Origin: Nocardioides sp. SR21
GTDB lineage: Bacteria > Actinomycetota > Actinomycetes > Propionibacteriales > Nocardioidaceae
Reading direction: 5' to 3'
DNA length: 64,000 nt
NCBI RefSeq assembly: GCF_022761125.1
Contig: NZ_JAKWJR010000011.1
Span: 1 to 64,000, forward strand
Each line of letters starts with the position of its first letter. Position 1 is the stretch's first letter. The position numbers and the translations under genes were made by a program. Under the pieces are notes generated by a model. It was not told the origin of the DNA, searched no databases, and worked only from the letters and a program-made list of their open reading frames with translations. This document shows positions 40,543 through 53,333 of the stretch, one piece after another.

Positions 40543-41719
40543 TGAAGCGCAGCTCCCTCTTGTCGCCCAGGACGCCTTGCGGCCTGAAGATCACCAGCAG
40601 CATCAGCGCGACGCCGACCACGATGTAGGAGAAGAAGGCAGCCTCCTGGGTGTTCAGGATGCTGTCGGGGACGTAGGCACGCGAGGCCTGGAAGATGAAC
40701 GCGCGGCCGACGTAGAACATGATCGTTCCGAGGACCGGCCCGAAGATGGTCGCCGCGCCACCGAGCAGCAGCGCCGTGTAGCAGAAGAATGTCAGCGTGC
40801 GGCCCATGGAGTCCGGCTGAACACTGCTGGCGAGCACGTAGACCATGCCGCCGAGAGCACCGAACAGACCGCCGATGATCAGCGCCTGCATCTTGATCGC
40901 GAAGACGTTCTTGCCGAGCGAGCGGATCGCGTCCTCGTCCTCGCGGATACCGCGCAGGAGGCGGCCCCAGGGGCTGCGCACCAGCAGGTAGACGATGAAG
41001 CAGCAGACCGCCACGAGCGTCCAGGCGACGAAGCGCAGCCACCAGCCGTTGACGCCGACCTTCTGGTAGTCCAGCGGGAACAGGAACAGCAGCAGGAAGA
41101 CGCTGAACACGACGAGCAGCACGACCAGGCCGTTGCGGGCGACGCCGCTGAACTTGTCACCGCTGCGCAGCAGGTAGACGAGCGATGCGATGGCCCCGAT
41201 CGCGATCGCCCAGCCGAGCAGTCGCACCCAGACGGCGCCGTCGGCGACGTCGTGGTAGTTGAACGGGAGCAGCACCCAGGAGCCGCCGCCGGTGAACGGC
41301 CAGAAGGCCACGCTCCGGAACGGGTCGCTGTACTGGCTGCCCGGGATGCCCTGCGCCGAGCCGGTGAAGTCGGTCAGCAACGACGATCTACCGACGTACC
41401 TGATGATCTCGGCGGCCGAGATCGTGACGATCGCCAGATAGTCACCGCGCAGCTTCAGCGTCGGGACACCGAGGATCAACGCGAAGATCAGGGCGGCTCC
41501 GAGGCCGAACAGGATGCCGACCGCGAACGGCAGGCCGTGCCACACCGAGATGCCCATGCCGTAGGCGCCGAGCAGCATGAAGCCGGCCTGGCCCATGTTG
41601 AGCAGCCCGGTGAAGCCGAAGTGGATGTTGAGGCCGATGACCGCGATCGCGACCGCCGCCGTACCCGGCGACAGCATCTCGCGCATCATGCCGTTGAGAA
41701 TCAGCTGGATGTTGTCCAT
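40535..41719 (-). CDS. livM: branched-chain amino-acid-type ABC transporter permease LivM
   Basis: A 394-residue permease with about ten helices. It shows the LivM/LivH family blocks VIGLNIHFGFTGLLNMGQAG, GVPTLKLRGDYLAIVTISAA and the cytoplasmic EAA-like loop GRLLRGIREDEDAIRSLGKN. An extra pair of helices (about 200-245) lengthens the protein compared with short family members. It forms the translocation path with LivH. Starts at ATG 41719, 15 bases after the livH stop. Confidence 0.94.
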   Translation of the reverse strand: MDNIQLILNGMMREMLSPGTAAVAIAVIGLNIHFGFTGLLNMGQAGFMLLGAYGMGISVWHGLPFAVGILFGLGAALIFALILGVPTLKLRGDYLAIVTISAAEIIRYVGRSSLLTDFTGSAQGIPGSQYSDPFRSVAFWPFTGGGSWVLLPFNYHDVADGAVWVRLLGWAIAIGAIASLVYLLRSGDKFSGVARNGLVVLLVVFSVFLLLFLFPLDYQKVGVNGWWLRFVAWTLVAVCCFIVYLLVRSPWGRLLRGIREDEDAIRSLGKNVFAIKMQALIIGGLFGALGGMVYVLASSVQPDSMGRTLTFFCYTALLLGGAATIFGPVLGTIMFYVGRAFIFQASRAYVPDSILNTQEAAFFSYIVVGVALMLLVIFRPQGVLGDKRELRFNV

Positions 41720-41734
41720 GATCCGTCCCCTTCC

Positions 41735-43060
41735 TCAGCCGACCCGCTGCGGCTTGCCGAGGAGGCCCTGGGGCCGCACCAGCAGGAGCAGGATCAGGAT
41801 CAACAACGCGGTGGCGTACTTGAAGTCGCCCGGCATGCCGAACACCGGCGCGAGCTCGACCACCAGACCGATGATCAGCGCACCCAGGAGCGCACCGAAC
41901 GCGGTGCCGAGGCCACCCAGCGTGACCGCCGCGAAGAGCAGCAGCAGGATCTGGAGACCCGAGTCCCACTTGATGCCGTTCACGACCAGCGCGTAGAGGA
42001 TGCCGGAGAGGCCGGCGAGCCCCATCGCGACCGTCCACACGAGGCGGATCACCTTGTCGGTGTCGATGCCGGAGGCCATCGCGAGGGCCGGGTTGTCGGA
42101 GACGGCGCGGGTCGCGCGACCGACGCGGGTCCGCAGCAGCGCGAAGCCGACGGCGGAGAGCACGACGACCGAGATCACCATCGCCACGATCGACTGGTGA
42201 GTGATCGTGACCGGGCCGAACGTCGAGACCTCGGGGTTGTCCTGGACGACGCGGACGGTGCGGGCGCCGACGACCAGCTGGTAGGTGTACTGCAGCGCCA
42301 GCGAGAGACCGATGGTCACGATCATCATCTGGGTCAGGCCGAGACCTCGGCGGCGTAGCGGCTGCCAGAGCCCGCGGTCCTGGAAGTAGCCGGTACCGGC
42401 ACAGAAGACCACGACGCAGATGCCGCCGAGCCAGAGTGGGAGCCCCCACTGGTTGACGAAGAAGTAGCCCATGATGCCGCCGAGCGTCACCTGTTCGGCG
42501 TGCGCGAAGTTCGAGAGCCCGGTGGTGCCGTAGATCAGCGAGAGGCCGACCGAGGCGAGCGCGAGCAGCAGACCGAGACGCAGACCGTTGACGGTGCTCT
42601 GGATCAGCTCGTCCACCTTGCTGGTCTCGGCGCTGTAGTCCTCGGAGCGGAGCTGGAGGATCGCGCCGAAGGACTTGCCGAGCTGGTCGACCTTCACGTC
42701 GACGGTCTCGTTCTCGAGCTCGAAGCCGTCCGGCAGGGTCTTCGCGTCGGCGGAGACGACGTAGTCACCGGTTTCGGTGATCTCGAAGCTCCACTTGCCG
42801 TCGTCGCCGGTGGTGACGCGCTGCTCGGTGCCGTCCGGGGCGGTCAGGATGACGTCCACTCCGGCGATCGGCTCGGCGCGGCTGCCCATGGTGCTGGCGA
42901 TGCAGGCCGTCTCGTCGGCCTTCGGGAGGCACATGACGGTGACGGCGCTCGCCGATCCCGAGGTCATCAGCACGAGGAACGGGGCGAGCAACAGCGCAAG
43001 CAACAGCCCCGCTGTTCCCCTGACCACCGTCCGCTCGCGGACTGCGTGTGGTGACGTCAA
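41735..43060 (-). CDS. livH: LivH-type ABC permease with an N-terminal signal peptide and external Ig-like domain
   Basis: A 441-residue fusion. Residues about 14-40 form a signal-peptide-like helix ending in SGSASA. Residues about 45-125 resemble a carboxypeptidase-regulatory/Cna-B-type beta domain (PIAGVDVILTAPDGTEQRVT, GKWSFEITETGDYVVSADAK). The LivH permease follows from about 150 (LALASVGLSLIYGTTGLSNF, AHAEQVTLGGIMGYFF, RAVSDNPALAMASGIDTDKV). A standard LivH has about 290 residues and no such domain. The external part may dock the binding lipoprotein or the wall. The TTG start is supported by GGGAGG. First gene of the operon; a TAGACT at 43103-43108 on the minus strand may be its -10 box. 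Confidence 0.9.
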   Translation of the reverse strand: MTSPHAVRERTVVRGTAGLLLALLLAPFLVLMTSGSASAVTVMCLPKADETACIASTMGSRAEPIAGVDVILTAPDGTEQRVTTGDDGKWSFEITETGDYVVSADAKTLPDGFELENETVDVKVDQLGKSFGAILQLRSEDYSAETSKVDELIQSTVNGLRLGLLLALASVGLSLIYGTTGLSNFAHAEQVTLGGIMGYFFVNQWGLPLWLGGICVVVFCAGTGYFQDRGLWQPLRRRGLGLTQMMIVTIGLSLALQYTYQLVVGARTVRVVQDNPEVSTFGPVTITHQSIVAMVISVVVLSAVGFALLRTRVGRATRAVSDNPALAMASGIDTDKVIRLVWTVAMGLAGLSGILYALVVNGIKWDSGLQILLLLFAAVTLGGLGTAFGALLGALIIGLVVELAPVFGMPGDFKYATALLILILLLLVRPQGLLGKPQRVG

Positions 43061-43225
43061 GTCGGTCCTCCCATCCAGGAGCCCGGTCCGGGCTCGGGGG
43101 GCAGTCTAGGGGCCAAGGACGTGTGCGGCGCCACATCGGGGGGCCTTGACGCGCGGGTCGGCGCAGGCCTTTACCGAAGCGTGACCGAGAGGTGATCTGA
43201 GAGGGCGTATCAGAAGGCGGGCTGC

Positions 43226-43825
43226 TCAGCCGGCGAGGTCGGGTCCGTGCTCGATGACACCGTCGGCGACCTGGCGCATCGACAGCCGCAGATCCATCGC
43301 GGTCTTCTGGATCCACCGGAACGCGTCCGGCTCGGAGAGCTGCAGCTGCTTCTGGAGCACCGACTTCGCGCGCTCCACCGCCTTGCGGGTCTCCAGCCGC
43401 TCGGTCAGGTCGGCGACCTCGGCCTCGAGCATCGCCAGCTCGGTGAAGCGGCTGACCGCCATCTCGATCGCCGGCACCAGGTCCGACTTCGAGAACGGCT
43501 TGACGAGGTACGCCATCGCGCCGGCGTCACGGGCCCGCTCGACCAGGTCGCGCTGGGAGAACGCGGTCAGCATCACGACCGGCGCGATCCGCTGCCCGGC
43601 GATCTGCTCGGCCGCGGCGATGCCGTCGAGGACGGGCATCTTCACGTCCAGGATCACCAGGTCGGGGCGCAGCTCCTCGGCCATCTGGATCGCCGCCGCC
43701 CCGTCGCCGGCCTGGCCGACGACGTCGTACCCCTCCTCGGCGAGCATCTCGGCGAGATCCATCCGGATCAGCACCTCGTCCTCGGCGATGACGACGCGAC
43801 GGGACGGCTCGGCAGGCTGGCTCAC
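43226..43825 (-). CDS. response regulator with ANTAR RNA-binding domain (PdtaR-like)
   Basis: A 199-residue regulator. The receiver domain (about 8-125) has the acidic pair in VVIAEDEVLIRMD, the phosphoacceptor Asp in DLVILDVKMPVLDG, and Lys in AYLVKPFSKSD. A coiled segment leads to the C-terminal ANTAR domain (about 140-195: RLETRKAVERAKSVLQKQLQ, then AFRWIQKTAMDLRLSMRQVA). ANTAR proteins bind tandem hairpins in mRNA leaders and prevent termination. Mycobacterial PdtaR (Rv1626), in a comparable position near pyk and polA, is the closest named match. No cognate kinase is encoded here. The GTG start has TAATCT seven bases upstream and no Shine-Dalgarno sequence. Confidence 0.92.
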   Translation of the reverse strand: MSQPAEPSRRVVIAEDEVLIRMDLAEMLAEEGYDVVGQAGDGAAAIQMAEELRPDLVILDVKMPVLDGIAAAEQIAGQRIAPVVMLTAFSQRDLVERARDAGAMAYLVKPFSKSDLVPAIEMAVSRFTELAMLEAEVADLTERLETRKAVERAKSVLQKQLQLSEPDAFRWIQKTAMDLRLSMRQVADGVIEHGPDLAG

Positions 43826-43832
43826 GGGGAGC

Positions 43833-43838
43833 AGATTA
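43833..43838 (-). promoter_or_regulatory. putative -10 box (TAATCT) of the leaderless response-regulator gene
   Basis: TAATCT on the minus strand ends seven bases before GTG 43825. The sequence between is C-rich and holds no Shine-Dalgarno site. Confidence 0.5.
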
Positions 43839-43871
43839 TCCGGCCGCCACCCCGGCGTACGCCGGGAGGCG

Positions 43872-44081
43872 TCAGGCGGGACGGCGGACCGGGGCCACGA
43901 CCGGTCGCTGGACCGGACGCTGGGCCGGGCCCTGGGCCGTGCGCTGGGCCGGTCGCTGGGCCAGGTACAGCTCGACCTCCTGGCGTTCGACGCGTCGCCG
44001 GTTGAGCTCGGTGGCCGACGCACGAGCGTTGCCGATCGCCCGCTCGTTGCTGCCCCTGCTCCACGTCCACGGCTTCCACAT
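43872..44081 (-). CDS. 69-residue basic protein with a C-terminal four-residue repeat
   Basis: A small protein opening MWKPWTWSRGSNERAIGNAR, followed by a charged helical stretch (NRRRVERQEVELYLAQ) and a tail of five PAQR-like four-residue units. GGAGG lies at good spacing upstream and a strong promoter precedes it, so it is very probably expressed. I recognise no family. The four Trp/aromatic residues near the start and the basic helix could suit nucleic-acid or ribosome binding. Its neighbours (response regulator, tRNA) do not settle its role. Confidence 0.65.
   Translation of the reverse strand: MWKPWTWSRGSNERAIGNARASATELNRRRVERQEVELYLAQRPAQRTAQGPAQRPVQRPVVAPVRRPA
43906..43965 (-). repeat. 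five 12-bp tandem repeats within the small basic protein gene
   Basis: Five head-to-tail CGCTGGGCCGGN-like 12-mers encode the QRPA/QRTA/QGPA/QRPV/QRPV tail. In-frame units of this kind can change number by slippage. Confidence 0.8.
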
Positions 44082-44119
44082 GTCGATCCTCCACGGTCCC
44101 GAGCACCCCTGACCCGATA

Positions 44120-44147
44120 ACTGTAGTGGTTTAGTCGACTTTGGCAA
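44120..44147 (-). promoter_or_regulatory. sigma-70-type promoter of the 69-residue protein gene
   Basis: On the minus strand TTGCCA (44142-44147) and TACAGT (44120-44125) are 16 bases apart, about 40 bases upstream of the ATG. It is one of the best-matching promoters in the window. Confidence 0.6.
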
Positions 44148-44190
44148 GAGGGGTGTCGGCGCGGGGTCGGCTAGGGTTTTCGCGCTGCCG

Positions 44191-44266
44191 GCCCCGGTAG
44201 CCCAACGGCAGAGGCAGTGGTCTCAAACACCATCCAGTGTGGGTTCGAATCCCACCCGGGGCACCA
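44191..44266 (+). tRNA. tRNA with CAA anticodon (leucine, UUG codon), short variable loop
   Basis: A 76-base cloverleaf including encoded CCA. The acceptor stem GCCCCGG pairs with CCGGGGC. The D arm has a 3-bp stem (GCC/GGC) and a large loop. The anticodon stem GTGGT/ACCAT carries loop CTCAAAC, giving anticodon CAA. The T arm is GTGGG-TTCGAAT-CCCAC, and the discriminator base is A. The anticodon, the A73 and the 3-bp D stem suit leucine. The variable loop has only five bases (CCAGT), whereas leucine tRNAs normally have a long variable arm. TAGGGT at 44172-44177 may be its -10 box. Confidence 0.9.
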
Positions 44267-44273
44267 GCTCCAC

Positions 44274-44336
44274 GATGCGCAACCGATGGTTGCGCATCCG
44301 CGCTCGTCGTCGTAGCCTGATGCAACCAAAGGTTGC
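44274..44336. promoter_or_regulatory. two matching palindromic operators upstream of the SRPBCC-ArsR operon
   Basis: Site 1 (44274-44298) has perfect 11-bp arms ending GCAACC-GAT-GGTTGC. Site 2 (44322-44336) is GCAACC-AAA-GGTTGC. They share the same core with a 3-base centre and are 48 bp apart. A TAGCCT at 44313-44318 is a likely -10 box, so transcription would start inside site 2. The ArsR-type repressor encoded two genes on is the obvious ligand. Confidence 0.68.
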
Positions 44337-44349
44337 GAGAGGTGAGGAC

Positions 44350-44823
44350 ATGACGACGCAGAGCAGGGAGCACGGGCCGATCGTGCGGGACATCCGGATC
44401 GACGCTTCGCCCGAGGTGGTGTTCGAGGTGGTCAGCCGCCCCGAGCACGTACGGGAGTGGTGGCCCGACGACGCGGGCTTCGAGTCCGTGGCGGGAGCCC
44501 TGGGCGAGCTGGTCTGGCGCAACACCGAGACCGGCGAGACGACCACGGTGCTGATGAGCGTCGTCGAGGTCGACGCACCGCGGCTCTTCTCCTTCCGGTG
44601 GTGCTTCCAGGAGCCGGACCGCGGCGGCGACTCGCTGCTCGTCACGTTCGAGCTCATCCCGGACGACGGCGGCACCCTGCTGCGGATGACCGAGACCGGG
44701 TGGCGCGAGATGGGCTGGGAGATCGCGGTCCTCGAGGAGCACTACCAGGACCACATCGACGGCTGGAACCACTACATCCCCCAGCTCGGCGCGTACGTCG
44801 CCCGCCTGGTGGCGACGCCATGA
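44350..44823 (+). CDS. SRPBCC (AHSA1-type) domain protein
   Basis: A 157-residue protein of the START/AHSA1 fold: IVRDIRIDASPEVVFEVVSR at the N-terminus, EHVREWWPDD, a central beta region ending PRLFSFRWCF, and a C-terminal helix with EEHYQDHIDGWNHYIPQL. Such proteins bind hydrophobic ligands in a long cavity and often accompany ArsR regulators. The ligand is unknown. GGTGAGG precedes the ATG. It is the first gene of a three-gene operon, with ATGA overlap to the ArsR gene and twin operators upstream. Confidence 0.88.
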   Translation: MTTQSREHGPIVRDIRIDASPEVVFEVVSRPEHVREWWPDDAGFESVAGALGELVWRNTETGETTTVLMSVVEVDAPRLFSFRWCFQEPDRGGDSLLVTFELIPDDGGTLLRMTETGWREMGWEIAVLEEHYQDHIDGWNHYIPQLGAYVARLVATP

Positions 44824-45182
44824 GCGCTACCGCGGTCGACGACGACCTCTGGTCCGCGATCGGCGACCCCACGCGGCGCACGATGATCGACCTGCTGCTC
44901 CGCGAGGGCAACGGCACCGCCACCTCGCTCAGCGAGCGGCTGCCGGTCACCCGGCAGGCGGTGTCGAAGCACCTCGCCGTCCTCGACCGGGTGGGACTGG
45001 TGCACGCCTCCCCCGCCGGCCGGGAGCGGCACTTCCAGGTCGACGAGGCCCAGCTGGCCCGGGCCGTGGCCCAGCTGGCCGCCGTGGGCGACGCGTGGGA
45101 CGCCCGCCTGCGCCGGATCAAGCGCCTCGCCGAGCAGATCCAACAGACCCAGAACACCCAGAACACGAACGAAGGAGAGTGA
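44820..45182 (+). CDS. ArsR-family transcriptional repressor
   Basis: A 120-residue winged-helix regulator (DDDLWSAIGDPTRRTMIDLL, then SERLPVTRQAVSKHLAVLDR and VHASPAGRERHFQVD). It lacks the metal-binding cysteine motifs of ArsR/SmtB and belongs to the SRPBCC-associated type. The C-terminus is Gln/Asn-rich (EQIQQTQNTQNTNEGE). Its ATG overlaps the stop of the first SRPBCC gene. It most likely binds the GCAACC-N3-GGTTGC sites ahead of the operon, so self-repression is expected. Confidence 0.9.
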   Translation: MSATAVDDDLWSAIGDPTRRTMIDLLLREGNGTATSLSERLPVTRQAVSKHLAVLDRVGLVHASPAGRERHFQVDEAQLARAVAQLAAVGDAWDARLRRIKRLAEQIQQTQNTQNTNEGE

Positions 45183-45183
45183 G

Positions 45184-45627
45184 ATGGTCGACATCCTGCA
45201 CCGCGTCGGCGTGATGGCGCCGCTCGACGAGGTCTACCGCGCGGTCACGACCCGCGAGGCCCTGGCCGACTGGTGGACCACCGACACGAAGGGCACCGGC
45301 GACGTCGGTGACACGCTGGCGTTCCGCTTCGGCGAGGCCGGCGGCTTCGACATGGAGGTCCTCGAGCTCGACCCGTCGGGCCGGGTCCGCTGGAAGGTCG
45401 CCGACGGCCCCGAGGAGTGGATCGGGACCGAGATCGACTGGCGGCTCGACCAGCGCGGCGACTACACGATCATCCAGTTCGGCCACCACGGCTGGACGGA
45501 GCCCGTGGAGTTCATGCACCACTGCAGCACCCGCTGGGCGACGTACCTGCTGAGCCTCAAGGAGCTCGTCGAGACCGGGACGGGGAAGCCGCACCCGCAC
45601 GAGGTCCCGATCAGCGACTGGACCTGA
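45184..45627 (+). CDS. SRPBCC (AHSA1-type) domain protein, second of the operon
   Basis: A 147-residue AHSA1-like protein (DILHRVGVMAPLDEVYRAVT, LADWWTTDTKG, FMHHCSTRWATYLLSLKELV). It follows the repressor gene by one base, with GAAGGAGAG as ribosome-binding site. Its sequence is only loosely similar to the first SRPBCC protein of the operon, so the two may bind different ligands or form a pair. Function unknown. Confidence 0.88.
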   Translation: MVDILHRVGVMAPLDEVYRAVTTREALADWWTTDTKGTGDVGDTLAFRFGEAGGFDMEVLELDPSGRVRWKVADGPEEWIGTEIDWRLDQRGDYTIIQFGHHGWTEPVEFMHHCSTRWATYLLSLKELVETGTGKPHPHEVPISDWT

Positions 45628-45675
45628 CGGCTGCGAGCGACGACGCGCCGCGAGGTGCGTGCTCGGGGTGTGCTG

Positions 45676-47136
45676 CTACTGGTGGTAGGCGGGGGCCAGC
45701 TCGTTGATGGCGTCGCCCATCCGGTGGATGCGCAGGGCGTTGGTCGAGCCGGGGATGCCCGGGGGCGACCCGGCGATGATCACGACGAGGTCGCCCTCGC
45801 GCACCCGGCCGATCTGGAGCAGCTGCTCGTCGACCTGGCGGACCATCTGGTCGGTGTGCTCGACGAACTGGGTCAGGAACGTCTCGACGCCCCACGTCAG
45901 CGCCAGCTGCGAGCGCACCGCCGGCACCGGGGTGAACGCGAGGACCGGGACCGGGCCGCGCAGCCGCGACATCCGGCGCGCCGAGTCACCGCTGGTGGTG
46001 AACGCGACGACGTACTTCGCGCCGACCCGCTCGGCGACCTCCTCGGCCGCCTTGGCGATCACGCCACCGCGGGTGTGCGGGTCCCAGTCGATGACCTTGA
46101 CCTCGCCGAGGCCGTCGCGGTCGAGCGCGTGCTTCTCGGTGGCCGCGATGATGCGGGCCATCGTCTCGACGGTGTGCACGGGGAACTCCCCCACGCTGGT
46201 CTCGCCGGACAGCATCACGGCGTCCGCGCCGTCGAGGACGGCGTTCGCGACGTCGGAGGCCTCGGCGCGGGTCGGCGCCGGGTTCGAGATCATCGACTCG
46301 AGCATCTGGGTGGCGACGATGACGGGCTTGGCGTTGAGACGCGCCTTCTCGACGATCGTCTTCTGCAGGAACGGCACGTCCTCCAGCGGACACTCCACGC
46401 CGAGGTCGCCGCGGGCGACCATGAAGCCGTCGAACGCGGCGATGATCTCGTCGAGGTTGTCGATCGCCTGCGGCTTCTCGATCTTGGCGATGACGGGGAC
46501 GTGCACGCCCTCCTCGTCCATGATCCGGCGCACGTCCTCGGCGTCCTTGGCGTCGCGCACGAAGCTGAGCGCGACGAAGTCGACGCTGAGGCGCAGCGCG
46601 AAGCGCAGGTCCGCGATGTCCTTCTCCGACATCGCGGGCACCGACACCGCGACGCCGGGCAGGTTGATGCCCTTGTTGTTGCTGGCCTTGCCGCCGACGA
46701 GCACCTCGGTGTGGACGTCGGTGTCGTTCTCGACCCCGGTCACCCGGAGCCGGATCTTGCCGTCGTCGATGAGGATCGGGTCGCCGACGTTCACGTCGCC
46801 GGGCAGGCCCTTGTACGTCGTCCCCGCGATCTCGGCGTCGCCGGGCACGTCGCGGGTGGTGATCGTCCACGCCTGGCCGCGGACCAGCTGGACCGGGCCG
46901 TTCTCGAACTTCTCCAGGCGGATCTTCGGGCCCTGGAGGTCGGCGAGGATGGCCACCCCGTGCCCGCTGGCGTCCGAGGCCTCACGCACGAGGCGGTACA
47001 CCTCGGCGTGGTCCTCATGACTGCCGTGGCTCATGTTCATCCGGGCGACGTCCATCCCGGCGTACACGAGTTCGCGGATCCTCCGGGGGGTGTTCACCGC
47101 CGGGCCGAGGGTGCAGACGATCTTGGCTCTACGCAC
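45676..47136 (-). CDS. pyk: pyruvate kinase
   Basis: A 486-residue enzyme making pyruvate and ATP from phosphoenolpyruvate. It has the N-terminal motif KIVCTLGP, MNMSHGSHEDH, the active-site segment VIAKIEKPQAIDNLDEII, metal-binding GFMVARGDLGVE, and MLESMISNPAPTRAE with ADAVMLSGETSVG. The C-terminal allosteric domain (about 345-486) is complete. The GTG start has TAGGGT six bases upstream and no Shine-Dalgarno sequence, so the message is probably leaderless. Gene order next to gltD and a PdtaR-like gene matches related actinobacteria. Confidence 0.97.
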   Translation of the reverse strand: MRRAKIVCTLGPAVNTPRRIRELVYAGMDVARMNMSHGSHEDHAEVYRLVREASDASGHGVAILADLQGPKIRLEKFENGPVQLVRGQAWTITTRDVPGDAEIAGTTYKGLPGDVNVGDPILIDDGKIRLRVTGVENDTDVHTEVLVGGKASNNKGINLPGVAVSVPAMSEKDIADLRFALRLSVDFVALSFVRDAKDAEDVRRIMDEEGVHVPVIAKIEKPQAIDNLDEIIAAFDGFMVARGDLGVECPLEDVPFLQKTIVEKARLNAKPVIVATQMLESMISNPAPTRAEASDVANAVLDGADAVMLSGETSVGEFPVHTVETMARIIAATEKHALDRDGLGEVKVIDWDPHTRGGVIAKAAEEVAERVGAKYVVAFTTSGDSARRMSRLRGPVPVLAFTPVPAVRSQLALTWGVETFLTQFVEHTDQMVRQVDEQLLQIGRVREGDLVVIIAGSPPGIPGSTNALRIHRMGDAINELAPAYHQ

Positions 47137-47142
47137 GTGCCT

Positions 47143-47148
47143 ACCCTA
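47143..47148 (-). promoter_or_regulatory. putative -10 box (TAGGGT) of the leaderless pyk gene
   Basis: TAGGGT on the minus strand ends six bases before the GTG start at 47136. An imperfect inverted repeat (TTTGA/TCAAA, 47156-47169) lies just upstream. Confidence 0.5.
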
Positions 47149-47199
47149 CCGCCACTTTGATCGTTCAAATACCTAACTCGCCCGGCGGTCCCCCGAAGA

Positions 47200-48658
47200 T
47201 CACACGACGAGCGGCCGCTCCGTCGGCGGGATCGGCGCCGGCAGCGTGGTCGAGCCCGTGAGGTACTCGTCCACCGCGGCCGCGGCGGCCCGGCCCTCGG
47301 CGATCGCCCAGACGATCAGCGACTGGCCCCGACCGGCGTCGCCGGCGACGAACACGCCGTCGACCGAGGACCGGTACGACGCGTTGCGCGCGACGTTGCC
47401 CCGCTCGTCGAGGTCCACGCCGAGCTGCTCGACGAGGCCGGCCTTCTCCGGGCCGAGGAAGCCCATCGCGAAGAGCACCAGCTCGGCCGGGATCTCGCGC
47501 TCGGTGCCCTCGATCTCGGTGAGCCTGCCGCCCTCGAAGACCACGTCCACCAGGCGCAGCGCCCGCACGTTGCCGTTCTCGTCGCCCAGGAACTCCTTGG
47601 TGGAGACGCCGTACACGCGGTCGCCGGCCTCCTCGTGCGCCGAGGAGACCCGGAAGATCATCGGGTAGGTCGGCCACGGCTGGCCCGCGGGCCGGGCGGC
47701 GGGCGGCTCGGCCATGATCTCGAGCTGCGTGATCGACGCGGCGCCGTGCCGGGTGGACGTGCCGAGGCAGTCCGCGCCGGTGTCGCCGCCGCCGATGATC
47801 ACGACGTTCTTGCCGGTCGCCAGGATCTGGTCCTCGACCGTCTCGCCGACCGCGACGCGGTTGGCCTGCGGCAGGAACTCCATCGCCTGGTGGATGCCGC
47901 CGAGCTCGCGCCCCGGCACCGGGAGGTCACGCGGCTCGGTCGCGCCCATGGCGAGCACGACGGCGTCGTACCGGTCCTTGAGCTGGTCGCCGGTGAGCTC
48001 GGCGCCGACGTCGACGCCGGCGCGGAACACCGTGCCCTCGCGGCGCATCTGCTCGAGGCGCTTGTCGAGGTGCTGCTTCTCCATCTTGAACTCGGGGATG
48101 CCGTAGCGCAGCAGGCCACCGATCTTGTCGGCGCGCTCGTAGACCGCGACGGTGTGGCCGGCGCGGGTGAGCTGCTGGGCGGCCGCGAGGCCCGCCGGGC
48201 CCGAGCCGACGACCGCGACGGTGCGGCCCGAGAGCCACTCCGGCGGCTGCGGCCGGACCAGGCCGGACTCCCAGGCCTTGTCGATGATCGAGACCTCGAC
48301 GTTCTTGATCGTCACCGGGTCCTGGTTGATGCCCAGGACGCAGGCGGTCTCGCACGGCGCGGGGCACAGCCGCCCGGTGAACTCCGGGAAGTTGTTCGTC
48401 GCGTGCAGGCGCTCGATCGCGCCCTCCCAGTCGTCGCGCCAGACCAGGTCGTTCCACTCCGGGATGATGTTCCCGAGGGGGCAGCCCTGGTGGCAGAACG
48501 GGATGCCGCAGTCCATGCAGCGCCCGGCCTGGGTCTTGATGATCGGGAGCAGGGCCCGCCCGGCGCTGCCGGGGTAGACCTCGTTCCAGTCGTTGACCCG
48601 CTCGTCGACGGGGCGGCGGGTCGCGACCTCGCGGCCGTTCTTGAGGAATCCCCTCGGG

Positions 48659-48666
<8 letters not shown>
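47200..48666 (-). CDS. gltD: glutamate synthase small subunit
   Basis: A 488-residue FAD protein passing NADPH electrons to the large subunit. The N-terminal iron-sulfur region has CMDCGIPFCHQGCPLGN and CPAPCETAC. The FAD-binding motif is VAVVGSGPAGLAAAQQL, with the NADPH site VVIIGGGDTGADCLG and the C-terminal GVFVAGDAGRGQSLIVWAIA. Together with GltB it makes two glutamates from glutamine and 2-oxoglutarate. It overlaps the end of gltB by 8 bases, consistent with a gltBD operon. Confidence 0.97.
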
Positions 48667-53203
<4,537 letters not shown>

Positions 53204-53333
53204 CGGGTTCTCCCGTCGTCTCTGCGCCGCGCGGCCCCACGACGTTGTCGAGGCCGGCGCCGGCGGTGCGGTGATGTCAATCGCTGCTGGGGGACGACAT
53301 TGGCCCTAGCGGAAGGGTCAGACTAGCACCCGG

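Noticed and set aside
44141..44177. TTGGCA (44141-44146) and TAGGGT (44172-44177) as a two-box tRNA promoter
   Set aside because: The 25-base spacing is too long for a sigma-70 promoter. Only the -10 box was kept as possible.
47156..47169. TTTGA/TCAAA inverted repeat between gltD and pyk as a terminator
   Set aside because: Arms are only five bases and AT-rich, with no T-run. At best it is an operator near the pyk promoter.
53204..53333. TTGACA on the minus strand (53275-53280) as the gltB -35 box
   Set aside because: No TANNNT hexamer lies at 16-19 bases downstream, so I could not place a promoter with confidence.
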